Positions 17,484 to 26,371 are shown, counted from the first letter of the stretch. The stretch is DNA of 64,000 nt from Flavobacterium sp. UBA2787 (GCA_002352205.1 DEHZ01000004.1:208802-272801), one strand, 5' to 3'. Numbers and translations: made by a program. The notes: generated by a model from the sequence alone, not told the origin.

Positions 17484-19334
17484 ATGGCATTACCCATCAA
17501 CATAGATGAATTACTACATGGCAATACAATCGAATGGGATCGTATTGAGTTAAAAAAAGGATGGAATCCCGAAGACATCGTTCATTCTTTATGTGCATAT
17601 GCCAATGATATTAACAATTGGGATGGAGGCTACATCATTATTGGCGTTGAAGAAGAAAACGGGAAAGCCAAATTACCACCTATAGGTTTACAAATCCAAG
17701 ATATAGATGCTATCCAAAAAAAATTAATTGAATTAGGTCATAAGTTAAGTCCTGCTTATATTCCTGTTTTTCAACCCTATTTCATAAATGAAAAACCTAT
17801 TCTGGTTGTTTTTGCTCCTGCCGGCGATAACAGGCCCTATAAAGCCCCCGTTAGTTTAAGTGAAAAAAGACCGGAAAGAGCAATGTACATTAAACGTGGT
17901 TCAAAAACAGTAAAAGTCAAAGACAGTTCAGAGGATGAAAGAAGACTCATTGAACTTACAGCTCGCATTCCTTTTGATGATCGAATCAATCAAACAGCTT
18001 CATTAAATGATTTGAGCTTGCGATTGATTCAAAATCATTTAAGTGAAGTGCGAAGTTCGCTGTACGAAGAGAGTACTAAAATTCCATTCTCGGAATTATG
18101 CAGACATTTAATGATAGTCAAAGGTTCCGATGAATTAGTTCGACCTACAAATGCCGGATTGCTCTTGTTTAATGAAAACCCGGACAAATTCTTTTCAGGG
18201 GCAAAAATTGAGTTGATCATCCACAATAATAAAATTGGAAAAGACTATACCGAAAAAACATTCACTGGTTCTATCATACAGCAAATTAGGGATGTGTTGC
18301 AGTATTTCAAAACCAATATCATAGAAGAGTTGGTTGTAAAATCGCCCAATCAAGCAGAGTCGATTCGCTTTTTCAATTATCCTTTTCAAGCTATTGAAGA
18401 AGCTGTAGTCAATGCAGTGTACCACAAAAGCTATGAACGAGAAAATCCGGTAGAGATTCAAATACATAAAGATAAAATCGAAATACTGAGTTTCCCGGGT
18501 CCTATGCCCCCTATCAATCAAGCAATGCTGCAAAAACATAGAGTTGTAGCACGAGATTATAGAAATCGTAAAATTGGTGGTTTTTTAAAAGAGTTGAAAC
18601 TTACAGAAGGAAGAGGAACAGGATTGCCCATTATTCATAGTAGTTTAGAAGAAAACGGTTCGCCACCACCTATTCTTGAAACTGATGCAGAAAATGCCTA
18701 TTTCTTGTGCATTCTTCCAGTTCATCCACTAACCGAATCCGTCTTAGGCTCTCAAGATGACCTAAGAAAGAACAATGATAAAGTATTTATATTCAGTTCA
18801 TTAAATCAAATTGACAAACATCTTAGGTCGCAAAAAAGTCTGAAAAGAGACCAAGTTGAAACTAAGTTGTTAAATCAAATAGAATCCATTTATCTAATCG
18901 TGTTGAGGCATTGCAAACAACCCCAAAGTCGCTTAGCCATTTTGGAAAACTTGGAATTGTACAATAATAGCCGGAATTTTGAGAACTATGTAAAACCGCT
19001 TATTGAAATTGGCTGGTTAAACCTCACCATACCGGATAAACCAACTAGCAAAAATCAACAATATTATACTACCGAGTTAGGTAAAAAACTGCTGCTTGAA
19101 ATTTCAGAAGAAATAGAAACAAAAATTAAACGAATTTCAGTAGCCTCTTCCAACATTGCCTCTGTGGGTTATGACAAAGAAGCCCAAATTTTAGAAGTAG
19201 AATTTCACCACGGAGCGGTTTATCAGTATTTCGACGTACCGGAAAAAATATATAAAGAGTTTATAAATTCCCCTGCTAAAGGCAGCTATTTTATGAATGA
19301 AATAAAGGATATATTTGAATATCAAAAAATATAA
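17484..19334 (+). CDS. AlbA_2 / HATPase_c_4 protein with C-terminal KTSC domain
   Basis: A 616-residue protein. The N terminus is an AlbA_2 (Schlafen-like nucleic-acid-binding) domain: EWDRIELKKGWNPEDI and GGYIIIGVEEENGK, with YIKRGSKTVKV near 135. The centre is a GHKL-type ATP-binding domain (HATPase_c_4): IEEAVVNAVYHKSY near 303 and GRGTGLPIIHSSLEENG near 378. A winged-helix region follows, and residues about 555-616 form a KTSC domain (SNIASVGYD, VYQYFDVPEKIYKEF, KGSYFMNEIKDIFEYQKI). KTSC was named after lysyl-tRNA synthetase and is thought to bind RNA or nucleic acid. Such proteins are usually called putative regulators, but they occur often in defence regions. It is last in the XRE cassette. 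Confidence 0.8.
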   Translation: MALPINIDELLHGNTIEWDRIELKKGWNPEDIVHSLCAYANDINNWDGGYIIIGVEEENGKAKLPPIGLQIQDIDAIQKKLIELGHKLSPAYIPVFQPYFINEKPILVVFAPAGDNRPYKAPVSLSEKRPERAMYIKRGSKTVKVKDSSEDERRLIELTARIPFDDRINQTASLNDLSLRLIQNHLSEVRSSLYEESTKIPFSELCRHLMIVKGSDELVRPTNAGLLLFNENPDKFFSGAKIELIIHNNKIGKDYTEKTFTGSIIQQIRDVLQYFKTNIIEELVVKSPNQAESIRFFNYPFQAIEEAVVNAVYHKSYERENPVEIQIHKDKIEILSFPGPMPPINQAMLQKHRVVARDYRNRKIGGFLKELKLTEGRGTGLPIIHSSLEENGSPPPILETDAENAYFLCILPVHPLTESVLGSQDDLRKNNDKVFIFSSLNQIDKHLRSQKSLKRDQVETKLLNQIESIYLIVLRHCKQPQSRLAILENLELYNNSRNFENYVKPLIEIGWLNLTIPDKPTSKNQQYYTTELGKKLLLEISEEIETKIKRISVASSNIASVGYDKEAQILEVEFHHGAVYQYFDVPEKIYKEFINSPAKGSYFMNEIKDIFEYQKI

Positions 19335-19538
19335 AATGAACGTATTCAGAAATAAAAATATAAAATAATTTATACTCTTCGCATAATAGATAAAGATACC
19401 AAGAATAACCTCCCACCATTCCATATTTTGAATCTTAAAATTTCGCTCAAAATAGAAATCTATAAATCATTCCACTATGCAATTCCAAAATTTAACTATG
19501 CAAAAACGAAAAGAACTAAAAATCAGTTTTAATCATAA

Positions 19539-19564
19539 AAAAAGATGCCTCTCAGCATCTTTTT
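19539..19564. terminator. Bidirectional rho-independent terminator
   Basis: AAAAAGATGC, a 6-nt loop and GCATCTTTTT form a perfect 10-bp stem with A and T tracts on both sides. It sits between the AlbA gene and the convergent 42-aa gene and can end transcription from both. The same GATGC/GCATC stem recurs at 25977-25996. Confidence 0.85.
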
Positions 19565-19569
19565 ATTTA

Positions 19570-19698
19570 TCATTTCTTCTTCGGCACAGGCGGCTTTAAT
19601 GAAGGTGTATTGCCTGGTGTGTCTTTATTATCTCGTTGTCGTCTGTCTGGTTTTCCTGTGGAGTCAGCTATTCTTTTTGGTCCTGGTTTAAGTGCCAT
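19570..19698 (-). CDS. 42-aa Lys/Pro-rich small protein
   Basis: A very short gene encoding MALKPGPKRIADSTGKPDRR and 22 further residues rich in Lys, Pro and Asp, ending PPVPKKK. I do not recognise it. It is strongly basic and looks unfolded, like a nucleic-acid-binding tail. It has its own signals: a perfect TATATTTG -7 element upstream (19726-19733 on the minus strand) and a terminator 6 bp past the stop. This makes a real transcript likely; whether the peptide or the RNA matters is open. Confidence 0.6.
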   Translation of the reverse strand: MALKPGPKRIADSTGKPDRRQRDNKDTPGNTPSLKPPVPKKK

Positions 19699-19725
19699 GA
19701 TTTTAAGATTTAATTGGTTATATAT

Positions 19726-19733
19726 CAAATATA
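19726..19733 (-). promoter_or_regulatory. -7 element of the 42-aa gene
   Basis: TATATTTG on the minus strand, 28 bp before the ATG. No TTG lies exactly 19 bp upstream. The region between here and 19907 otherwise holds only A+T-rich spacer. Confidence 0.5.
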
Positions 19734-19907
19734 TAAATAAAAATAAGGATGATAATTGAATCTGACGAATACTTAATTAAAAGTTAGAAAAAAAAACCTT
19801 CATGTAGTAAACTTTCATCAAAAATAGAACAGTATCAAAAACTGAAGTAGTGCTAAAAGTCTTTAATCCCGAATTGACAAGAAATTATCCAAAATTGACA
19901 AGTATGC

Positions 19908-20594
19908 TTATTCACACAAATTAATAAAATAGTGGTTCAGACTAATTTTAGTCTGGTTTATTTTATTACCATCTGAAATACATTTAACTAGTCTCAAATC
20001 TGTAAAGCCACAGATATTATTTAGTAAATCATTTGAAATCCAGTTTAATGGTGAATTGATTTTACCATCAATAAGCTCTTGAATCCAGTTATTGATAGTA
20101 TTGTACCAGTACTTTCCGTCTTCGTTTTGCACATAACCAATTAAAGCACTATGGTCTAAATTTACTCCATGAACATTTTGCTTAAACCTCTCGATACCTC
20201 CTGAAAACTTAGTTGGATCATTACCTAAAACATATTCTTTTTCTCTGCTTTTGATCATTGCAGTTGTTAATCGTTTAGACTCAATAGTAAAAAATGGAGT
20301 TGGGTCTGAAAAATGCTTAAAAACACCTATGTCTACTCGCCTATCAATTCCTTTCGCTTGTTTTTGTTTAGTCTCAGCTTGAAAGATAAAAGCCTGACTT
20401 TTGGCAAAATGACTTAATGTTTTACCAAGTTGCTCGTTTAGATTTTCTTCAGATTCGTTTATTTTACCTTTAAAATGCTCTTGAAATTTATATAAAGTTT
20501 CTTCTAGAAAAATAATTAATTTTTCCTTGATTGTTCCTTTTTTAATCGAAGGATTGGGAACGTTAGATACATGATTATAGTTGTCTTTTAGCAT
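19908..20594 (-). CDS. PD-(D/E)XK-like nuclease, restriction partner
   Basis: A 228-residue protein. I see a possible PD-(D/E)XK core: E54 in the first helix, D88 in RRVDIGVF, and E105-x-K107 in FFTIESKRL, spaced as in type II restriction enzymes and Holliday-junction-type nucleases. A helical tail follows. It starts in the stop of the methylase gene (1-bp overlap), so the two are translated together. The inference is a restriction endonuclease subunit or a nuclease guarding the methylase-linked system. I do not know the family name, and the active-site call rests only on motif spacing. Confidence 0.6.
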   Translation of the reverse strand: MLKDNYNHVSNVPNPSIKKGTIKEKLIIFLEETLYKFQEHFKGKINESEENLNEQLGKTLSHFAKSQAFIFQAETKQKQAKGIDRRVDIGVFKHFSDPTPFFTIESKRLTTAMIKSREKEYVLGNDPTKFSGGIERFKQNVHGVNLDHSALIGYVQNEDGKYWYNTINNWIQELIDGKINSPLNWISNDLLNNICGFTDLRLVKCISDGNKINQTKISLNHYFINLCE

Positions 20595-23542
20595 TAGTAT
20601 CCAGCTTTATAAAGATCAACAATAGTTTCATCAGCATCTCTTAAAGCAATTGATTGCAACCAGTATCTCAACTTTTTGGGTTTAATTAAATAGATTAAAT
20701 CCCCATCATAGATTTTTACAACACGATTTATTCTGTAACTTGTCCCTATCTTATTATAAACTAGTTCAGCAATATGGGTTTCAATCTCTAATTCAGTTTT
20801 CAAAGTGTTGGTAATAATATTACTTTCTACTCCGTACTCAAAAACATAACAAATAAAAGATTCTGTTTGATAGATGCTTTTTTGAAAGTATTTTTTCGGT
20901 TCAGTTTCAAACAAGGAATTTAAAACCTCAATAAATGTTTTACCAAATCCATTCAATTCGTTTTCAGTAGCGTTCTTTAAAACTTTTATATTGTTGTCTT
21001 TTCCTAAAAACTCTAAACCGTAATCTAAAGTGTCCTTAATTAAAATTTCTTCAAATTTAGTTAACTCAATCTCGTTTTCATCTACCGGAAAAGGAAGATT
21101 CATAATATCTTGTTTATATACAGGAAAAGTAGATTTTGTTACTCCAGCTCTTGCACTTGTAGTTATTAAATAAAACCTATATAGCTGATTATTATGGATT
21201 CTTTCCTTTAAATTAAGAAGTAATTGTTTATCTTCTTTAGAACTATGTATACCAATAACTTCATTCCTATAGGTAAGATAAGTATCCGAAAAATAAATTG
21301 GAATTGTCTTATTTCCAATACTTCTTTTTATCAATAGTAGAGGTGGTTTAAATATTGTTTCTTTTCTTATAGCTTCAATATACTCCTCTTCAAAAGAATC
21401 AACAATATCGTCGCTGTTTATCCCATTCTCGGTAAACTTTTCAGTTGGAATGGTGGGTTTCTGAAAAATTATTTTATCAATATCTTTATTTTTCTTGTTA
21501 CCAATAAAAAATCCGACACCAACTAACCATCCTGATTTTTTTTCTTTTTCATCTAAATATTCGCCTAAAGAAGGAAAGTTTTTCAATTTATTTATTAAAT
21601 GTACCAAGCGTCCTCCTCCAAGTAGATTTGATTTCCAAACAAAAGGATTGTCTAAAGCATCTACTTTACTAACTTTATGAAAGTCATAGTGGTCAATTTC
21701 AAAGTACTGTCGCTCTTTAGCAGTTTTCAACTTTTTAACTGTAATATGATAAATTGGATTTGTATCAGGAACTTTGTTTTCTAGGAAAAAGGCTGAAACA
21801 GCAACATTTTTCTCATTCCCTTTATTCTTAAATAGAATATTACTTAAATAAGTAAAATCTATTATTTGTGGGATATTATATTCACTAAATAACCACTTTC
21901 TAAAATTTATTGGTTTTTGGGAATTATTATATAGAAGTGGTCCAGAGGGCAAAACAAAAGAAAGAATACCACTTTCCTTTTCAACTAAACTCATGCTAAC
22001 CACTGTAAAAAGAAGCGAACTTTGAAATTTTGGTATTGGTACCTTTAAATTTAAATCTGAAATAAAATTAATAATTTTGTAATTTTTAGTTCCATATTCT
22101 ATAAAAGGTGGATTTCCTATAACTAAATCAAATTTACTAGACTTATTTACCAAATACCAATCAAAAAAATCAGAATTAACTACATTATCACTTAAATTAT
22201 CAAACCGAAGGTTCTCCCAAATAACTTTTGGTGATAAAATATCACATAAGGTTAAACTCAAACTAAAAATAGCTAAATCAACAGCTTCATTGGCAATATC
22301 AACACCATAGATACTTTCTTTTAATAATTTCTTAAGCTCTTCTAAATTTTCTTTACCAGGTACAATCCATTTTCCTGTTTTTTTATAATTAGTAACTCTC
22401 CACCAATCGATAATTCGTTTGTAGGCAGAAACTAAAAAAATTCCAGAACCACAAGCAGGGTCAAGTATCCTAAAATCTTCTTTTGGTTGATTAATTGGCA
22501 TGCATTCATCAATCATAAAGCTAACTAAATAGGAAGGAGTATAAGCAACTCCAGTACTATTATCAGCTTCAAGAAACATTTCATATATGCTACTGATTAA
22601 CTCAATTGGTAAATAATTAAAAGAATATAACCTCCAAAAAACAAATTGATTTTTATCTAATTCACCAGATAAAAAATTAGCTAATGGAGTTAAATCTTTG
22701 TCCTTTAGTTGTTCTTTAAAATCATCTGATAAATAAAATATTTTACCATTGAAATGATTACTAAGGTAATCAAATAGGTTAATAGTGAATTCGTTGCCTT
22801 TTCGAATTGTTGCAGTAAAATCAGTTGAAAACCCAAACTTTTCTTGATTAAAAAAATCAGTGGTGAATACTCTGGTTTCATTTCCATTTTCATCAATATC
22901 AACTCTTTCTTCAAGATATTTTACTAAAATACCTAAAACTAAAAGTTTACTAGCAATTTCCTTGTCTAATTTTATTACATCAAGAAATTGATTTCTTGTT
23001 ATCTTAAGTTGAGAAATAAGTTTTTCATAAGCAGTCTCTCCATAACCAAAATCATATTTAGTTTCTTCCCAAAACGAACCATTGTCAAATTTCTTTGCGG
23101 AATATTCTTTATACTTTTTTATTGCATCACCAGCAATACTTAAAGTTTCAAAAGGGGAAATATGTAAATCACCGCTCTTTTTTTGTTCTACAGGTTTTGA
23201 AGAATTAAAAAATTTTATTTCAGTTTTAGTGATTACAAGGTATAATCTAACTTCGGTACTGCTCCAAACATTTTTATGAATTTCTACGATATCTTCCTCG
23301 TGTGAAGTAAAATCAAAAATATAAAGTTGTGGTTTTGATGGTCTGTTTAAATCAGGAAAATTTCTAAAATAAACCGCGTCAGCTCCAACTTTTTTTGCTT
23401 TTTCAAGAGACAACCTTTGGTAGTAATTTACCGAAGGATCTTCAAGGTCTGAAACATGGATTAAGCCAAAAGAATTACCATCAGTATTTACCATCTCTAA
23501 TTGAGAAAGTCCGCTAATAAATTCTTTTGATTGTATATTCAT
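20594..23542 (-). CDS. Eco57I-type N6-adenine DNA methyltransferase (type IIG-like)
   Basis: A 982-residue adenine methyltransferase counted from the MNIQSKEF start; an ATG 24 bp further upstream is also in frame. SAM motif DPACGSG is at about 361-367 and the catalytic NPPF at about 477-480. Upstream of these is a 350-residue helical part and downstream a target-recognition-like region with RSIGNKTIPIYFSDTYLTYR, the arrangement of type IIG and BREX PglX-like enzymes. It would methylate a short DNA site to protect the host. No nuclease motif is obvious in its own N terminus, so cutting may be done by the 228-aa partner. A PglX role is less likely because no other BREX genes are nearby. Confidence 0.82.
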   Translation of the reverse strand: MNIQSKEFISGLSQLEMVNTDGNSFGLIHVSDLEDPSVNYYQRLSLEKAKKVGADAVYFRNFPDLNRPSKPQLYIFDFTSHEEDIVEIHKNVWSSTEVRLYLVITKTEIKFFNSSKPVEQKKSGDLHISPFETLSIAGDAIKKYKEYSAKKFDNGSFWEETKYDFGYGETAYEKLISQLKITRNQFLDVIKLDKEIASKLLVLGILVKYLEERVDIDENGNETRVFTTDFFNQEKFGFSTDFTATIRKGNEFTINLFDYLSNHFNGKIFYLSDDFKEQLKDKDLTPLANFLSGELDKNQFVFWRLYSFNYLPIELISSIYEMFLEADNSTGVAYTPSYLVSFMIDECMPINQPKEDFRILDPACGSGIFLVSAYKRIIDWWRVTNYKKTGKWIVPGKENLEELKKLLKESIYGVDIANEAVDLAIFSLSLTLCDILSPKVIWENLRFDNLSDNVVNSDFFDWYLVNKSSKFDLVIGNPPFIEYGTKNYKIINFISDLNLKVPIPKFQSSLLFTVVSMSLVEKESGILSFVLPSGPLLYNNSQKPINFRKWLFSEYNIPQIIDFTYLSNILFKNKGNEKNVAVSAFFLENKVPDTNPIYHITVKKLKTAKERQYFEIDHYDFHKVSKVDALDNPFVWKSNLLGGGRLVHLINKLKNFPSLGEYLDEKEKKSGWLVGVGFFIGNKKNKDIDKIIFQKPTIPTEKFTENGINSDDIVDSFEEEYIEAIRKETIFKPPLLLIKRSIGNKTIPIYFSDTYLTYRNEVIGIHSSKEDKQLLLNLKERIHNNQLYRFYLITTSARAGVTKSTFPVYKQDIMNLPFPVDENEIELTKFEEILIKDTLDYGLEFLGKDNNIKVLKNATENELNGFGKTFIEVLNSLFETEPKKYFQKSIYQTESFICYVFEYGVESNIITNTLKTELEIETHIAELVYNKIGTSYRINRVVKIYDGDLIYLIKPKKLRYWLQSIALRDADETIVDLYKAGY

Positions 23543-23815
23543 TATTTTTTTGCTATTAAAATACAAAAATGCAACATTTTCATCAAAATATAGAAAGTTT
23601 ACGGCTGTATTTTCAAATGTTTTTACCCTAATTTATTCACAAAATCCATTTTAAAAACCAATCTTTTTTTCGATGATGAGTCAAGATAGTTAATGTAAAT
23701 TGATTTTAATATTATAAATTAAATTAAAAAGATGCCTTAGCCTTTATAACTATGGTATAGAGCTTTTTCGCTCAATTCGGCTTCATTATCCTTTAGCTAT
23801 TTTTAAACAGAAATT
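23543..23815. other. Spacer between methylase and HEPN genes, 273 bp
   Basis: A+T-rich sequence carrying the methylase promoter region at its left side (AAAATGCAACATTTTC around 23576-23591 is a short palindrome-like block) and the 3' end of the HEPN gene at its right. No gene is visible. Confidence 0.4.
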
Positions 23816-25585
23816 CTAATGTAAAATTTGATTTGGATTTTCAATATTTATATAGTTTATCAAAGTACTTTTTTTAACTGATCCTAGCATAATGTCTTGG
23901 GCAATAAAATAATCTTCTATTGTTATATTTCCATCATTATTTGTGTCAATATTATTTTCTGCCATGAAGTCTAAAATTGAATTTAAAATAAATGTTAGAT
24001 AATATTTCATATGAGAAATATTGACATAAATTCCATTTTTAATAGCAGCATTGTGGACTATTTCATTACGTATTCTGTAAATACGAGTTAAGTTCCATTT
24101 TAAATTATCGATATGACTTTTTAAAGCTAAATCAATATTACTGGGGTTTTCAACCCACTTTTGAAAATATTTAGCTCTGAACTTGAGAAGCTGATTATCT
24201 GTATTGGCTATTATTAAATTATATGAATTATGCTGATTTAAATAATGTAAATTGTCATTATAATCAGGAATTGAACCTTGCACGTTTAATCGTTCAATGG
24301 CTTTATGAAAATCATATAAGTTTCTTTTTACATAAATTAGACTATGACATACTGGAAAATATTTCCGTATTCTGTCAATTGTTTTTTCATCACTATTAAA
24401 TGAAGTGAAAATATATTCAAGTCCAATCCAATAATTTAATAGCTTAGTTTCAAGTTCTGGAGATTCTGTACCTGTTCTTAAATATCTTATTGCTGATATT
24501 AGCTTGTCGTAACTATCTTCGTTAATATTATTTTGTTTTATCTTTTTTACTTTTGTCAGTAGAGTTTCAAAAATAAAAGTACTACTTCTTATATATCCAT
24601 CAATTTGATAATTTCCTGGAAATGTTTCTGATTTTGAAGGATCGTTTTCTCCAATAACTACAGCTTGCTTTCCAATTTCGAATTGATGGCTATTAAAGCC
24701 TAAATGATATATGTCAATATCTTTCGAGATCTTATCTCTAGATATTTCAATAGCTTTGTAATAGTCAAATGCTTCTACTTCCATGGAAATAAGTGTGCTT
24801 AATTTGTTTTCCTCAAGATAACTGTTTACTTTTTCTGAAGCTTTGTTTTTAAGTATACTCCTTTCTCTTTTCCCAATTTGAATGTAAGATTCATCTATTT
24901 TATTAAACTCTTTAAATTGAAAAGACTTGCCTAATATGGTGTAAATAATTTGAAATTTTTCTTTAGAACGATCGTTTAAACTTTTAAAAATTTCATATCT
25001 CTCAGAAAATGTTAAATTAATATTTTTGTTATATATGAATATAACTTGAAAAAAATAATATAGGTATTGCTTGTTAAATCCTTTATTTATAAGTTCTATA
25101 AATTTGTAATTTTGAAGAACTATTAAGTTTTTTTTAATATTGTTTGAAGTAGCTTCGTCTGGTTCTGCAATATCATAAGTATCAATTATTCCCTTTATAT
25201 TATCAAATAAAACCTCTACATAATTAGTATTATCTTTTAAAATAATTTTGCTCGATTGTATTATTCGATCATAATTTTCTTTTTTGGTTTCTTTTAATAT
25301 GGTTAAATAATGGTTTCGATTTACCTTTGAGAAATTTAAACCATCATTATTTTCGTTTAATAATTTAATTAATTCACCTGAAGTTGCGTTTGCATAGTCA
25401 TTGTTTGTAAGAACGCCATTTTTAGCAGAGAAGCAAACAGAAATTAGTTCTTCAATTAAAGTTTTAGGATTATGAAGCTTTAATCTATAGGTGTCAATAC
25501 TATCCTTGTATAATAACTCACTTCCTTTTTCAATGAAAAGACGTTCTATGATGTTTACAGGATATTTAAAGGTAATATTTTGCAT
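23816..25585 (-). CDS. HEPN-domain protein, possible ApeA-like abortive-infection factor
   Basis: A 589-residue protein. Its C-terminal quarter holds the HEPN RNase signature RNEIVH (R506 to H511, RxxxxH) inside a helical bundle, preceded by LLNYWIGLEYIFTSF. This matches ApeA-type HEPN proteins, single-gene anti-phage effectors that cut RNA after infection, but I do not recognise the 400-residue N-terminal part and cannot confirm the ApeA family. After the HEPN comes DTNNDGNITIED (547-558), close to an EF-hand calcium loop with Asp in place of the last Glu. The gene stands alone between a methylase pair and an XRE regulator. A candidate small RNA is transcribed away from its 5' end (25616-25740). 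Confidence 0.7.
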   Translation of the reverse strand: MQNITFKYPVNIIERLFIEKGSELLYKDSIDTYRLKLHNPKTLIEELISVCFSAKNGVLTNNDYANATSGELIKLLNENNDGLNFSKVNRNHYLTILKETKKENYDRIIQSSKIILKDNTNYVEVLFDNIKGIIDTYDIAEPDEATSNNIKKNLIVLQNYKFIELINKGFNKQYLYYFFQVIFIYNKNINLTFSERYEIFKSLNDRSKEKFQIIYTILGKSFQFKEFNKIDESYIQIGKRERSILKNKASEKVNSYLEENKLSTLISMEVEAFDYYKAIEISRDKISKDIDIYHLGFNSHQFEIGKQAVVIGENDPSKSETFPGNYQIDGYIRSSTFIFETLLTKVKKIKQNNINEDSYDKLISAIRYLRTGTESPELETKLLNYWIGLEYIFTSFNSDEKTIDRIRKYFPVCHSLIYVKRNLYDFHKAIERLNVQGSIPDYNDNLHYLNQHNSYNLIIANTDNQLLKFRAKYFQKWVENPSNIDLALKSHIDNLKWNLTRIYRIRNEIVHNAAIKNGIYVNISHMKYYLTFILNSILDFMAENNIDTNNDGNITIEDYFIAQDIMLGSVKKSTLINYINIENPNQILH

Positions 25586-25609
25586 TTAAATAAAATTGTT
25601 ATACTTTTG
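25580..25609 (+). promoter_or_regulatory. Promoter of a candidate small RNA
   Basis: TTG (25580-25582), exactly 19 bp, then TACTTTTG (25602-25609): a perfect match to the Bacteroidota consensus on the plus strand, although no protein gene follows on that strand for 1.6 kb. It overlaps the start of the HEPN gene on the other strand. Confidence 0.65.
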
Positions 25610-25615
25610 TATTAC

Positions 25616-25740
25616 AAATATCAATAATAATTATTTCAAAATATAGAAAGGGGCACGGAAATTTCCTCTAATCCTTTAAAAGATTAAGTTTTTTCCTTCC
25701 CCTAAGAAATAAAGGCTCGGTTCATGATCGAGCCTTTTTT
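25616..25740 (+). ncRNA. Candidate structured small RNA divergent from HEPN gene
   Basis: The segment begins after a perfect promoter and ends at a strong terminator (AAAGGCTCG, 9-nt loop, CGAGCCTTT, then T residues; 25711-25740). Between them nested helices can be drawn: GGGG (25650-25653) with CCCC (25699-25702), GGAAA (25657-25661) with TTTCC (25692-25696), and TAATC with GATTA around an 8-nt loop (25669-25686). There is no useful reading frame. A transcript of about 125 nt fits a regulatory RNA, possibly acting with or against the HEPN RNase. Function is unknown. Confidence 0.6.
25711..25740 (+). terminator. Rho-independent terminator of the candidate RNA
   Basis: A perfect 9-bp stem, AAAGGCTCG (25711-25719) and CGAGCCTTT (25729-25737), followed by T residues. 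No coding gene points at it, so it most likely ends the small RNA. Confidence 0.85.
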
Positions 25741-25976
25741 ATATTTTGCCAATTAGTCTATACACCCATAAAATAAACTAGTTTGTATGCTTAATAGTGT
25801 TTTACAATTATCTTTTTTTAGTTGTGTTTATGCTTTTTGTTTTTAGTAATATTACTAATTAAAAATATTTTCTAACGAATTATCAGATAAGACCTATACT
25901 TAATATATTTATTCATACTAAAACAGCGTCCTACTCCGAAGTTCTACAACAATTTCTCAAAAGCAATCCAATAAAA
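25741..25976. other. A+T-rich spacer, no gene seen
   Basis: 236 bp with short A and T tracts and no stable hairpin or frame. It separates the small RNA terminator from the XRE terminator. Confidence 0.4.
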
Positions 25977-25996
25977 AAAGATGCCTAAGCATCTTT
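25977..25996 (-). terminator. Terminator overlapping the XRE stop codon
   Basis: AAAGATGC, loop CTAA, GCATCTTT: an 8-bp stem whose right arm runs into the stop codon of the XRE gene (25995-25997). It is flanked on the minus strand by T residues. Confidence 0.7.
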
Positions 25997-26237
25997 ACTC
26001 TTTTTCTTTTTTTTCTTCGTAATCAAGTAATTTTTTTGGATGAACTCCAAGCCCTTTTGCTAATTCAAGTAATGTTGTAAATGCTAAATTACGATTGCCT
26101 CTTTCAATTTCACTAAGATTACTTTTAGTCAGATTACTATTGATAGCAACTTTATCTTGACTAAGACCCAGTTCTTTTCTAATCCCACGTACATGAGAGC
26201 CAAATTGAGCTAATCTTTTATCTTTTTCTTTACTCAT
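25995..26237 (-). CDS. XRE-family regulator (80 aa)
   Basis: A compact XRE repressor: FGSHVRGIRKELGLSQDKVA, then NLTKSNLSEIERGNRNLAFT and LLELAKGLGVHPKKLL, with a Lys/Glu tail. It is a single-gene unit with its own terminator and, 33 bp upstream, a perfect 9-2-9 palindrome (26270-26289) as operator. The divergent DNA is not coding but holds the structured RNA locus, so I infer that this protein controls itself and possibly that RNA. Small XRE repressors of this size usually bind as dimers to such palindromes. Confidence 0.85.
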   Translation of the reverse strand: MSKEKDKRLAQFGSHVRGIRKELGLSQDKVAINSNLTKSNLSEIERGNRNLAFTTLLELAKGLGVHPKKLLDYEEKKEKE

Positions 26238-26269
26238 ACTACAAAATGCGGAAATATTTTGATAAAAAA

Positions 26270-26289
26270 TGTTATAAGAACTTATAACA
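26270..26289. promoter_or_regulatory. Perfect palindromic operator
   Basis: TGTTATAAGAACTTATAACA, arms of 9 bp around a 2-bp centre. Located between the XRE start and the structured RNA promoter, it is the natural binding site for the XRE protein (inference). Confidence 0.75.
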
Positions 26290-26362
26290 AATTAAAATAT
26301 TTATTATATTCGCAGTGTTCAATTAATAGATATCACATAAAATATGATTTCATTTTTTTGAA

Positions 26363-26370
26363 TATATTTG
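26363..26370 (+). promoter_or_regulatory. -7 element of the structured RNA
   Basis: TATATTTG matches TAnnTTTG exactly and points toward the RNA; transcription would begin near 26377. I find no TTG at the usual 19-bp distance, which may mean that another factor is needed. Confidence 0.5.
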
Positions 26371-26371
26371 C

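Noticed and set aside
20594-25585. BREX or DISARM system
   Set aside because: Only a PglX-like methylase is present; brxC, pglZ, brxL or drmA/B-type genes are absent.
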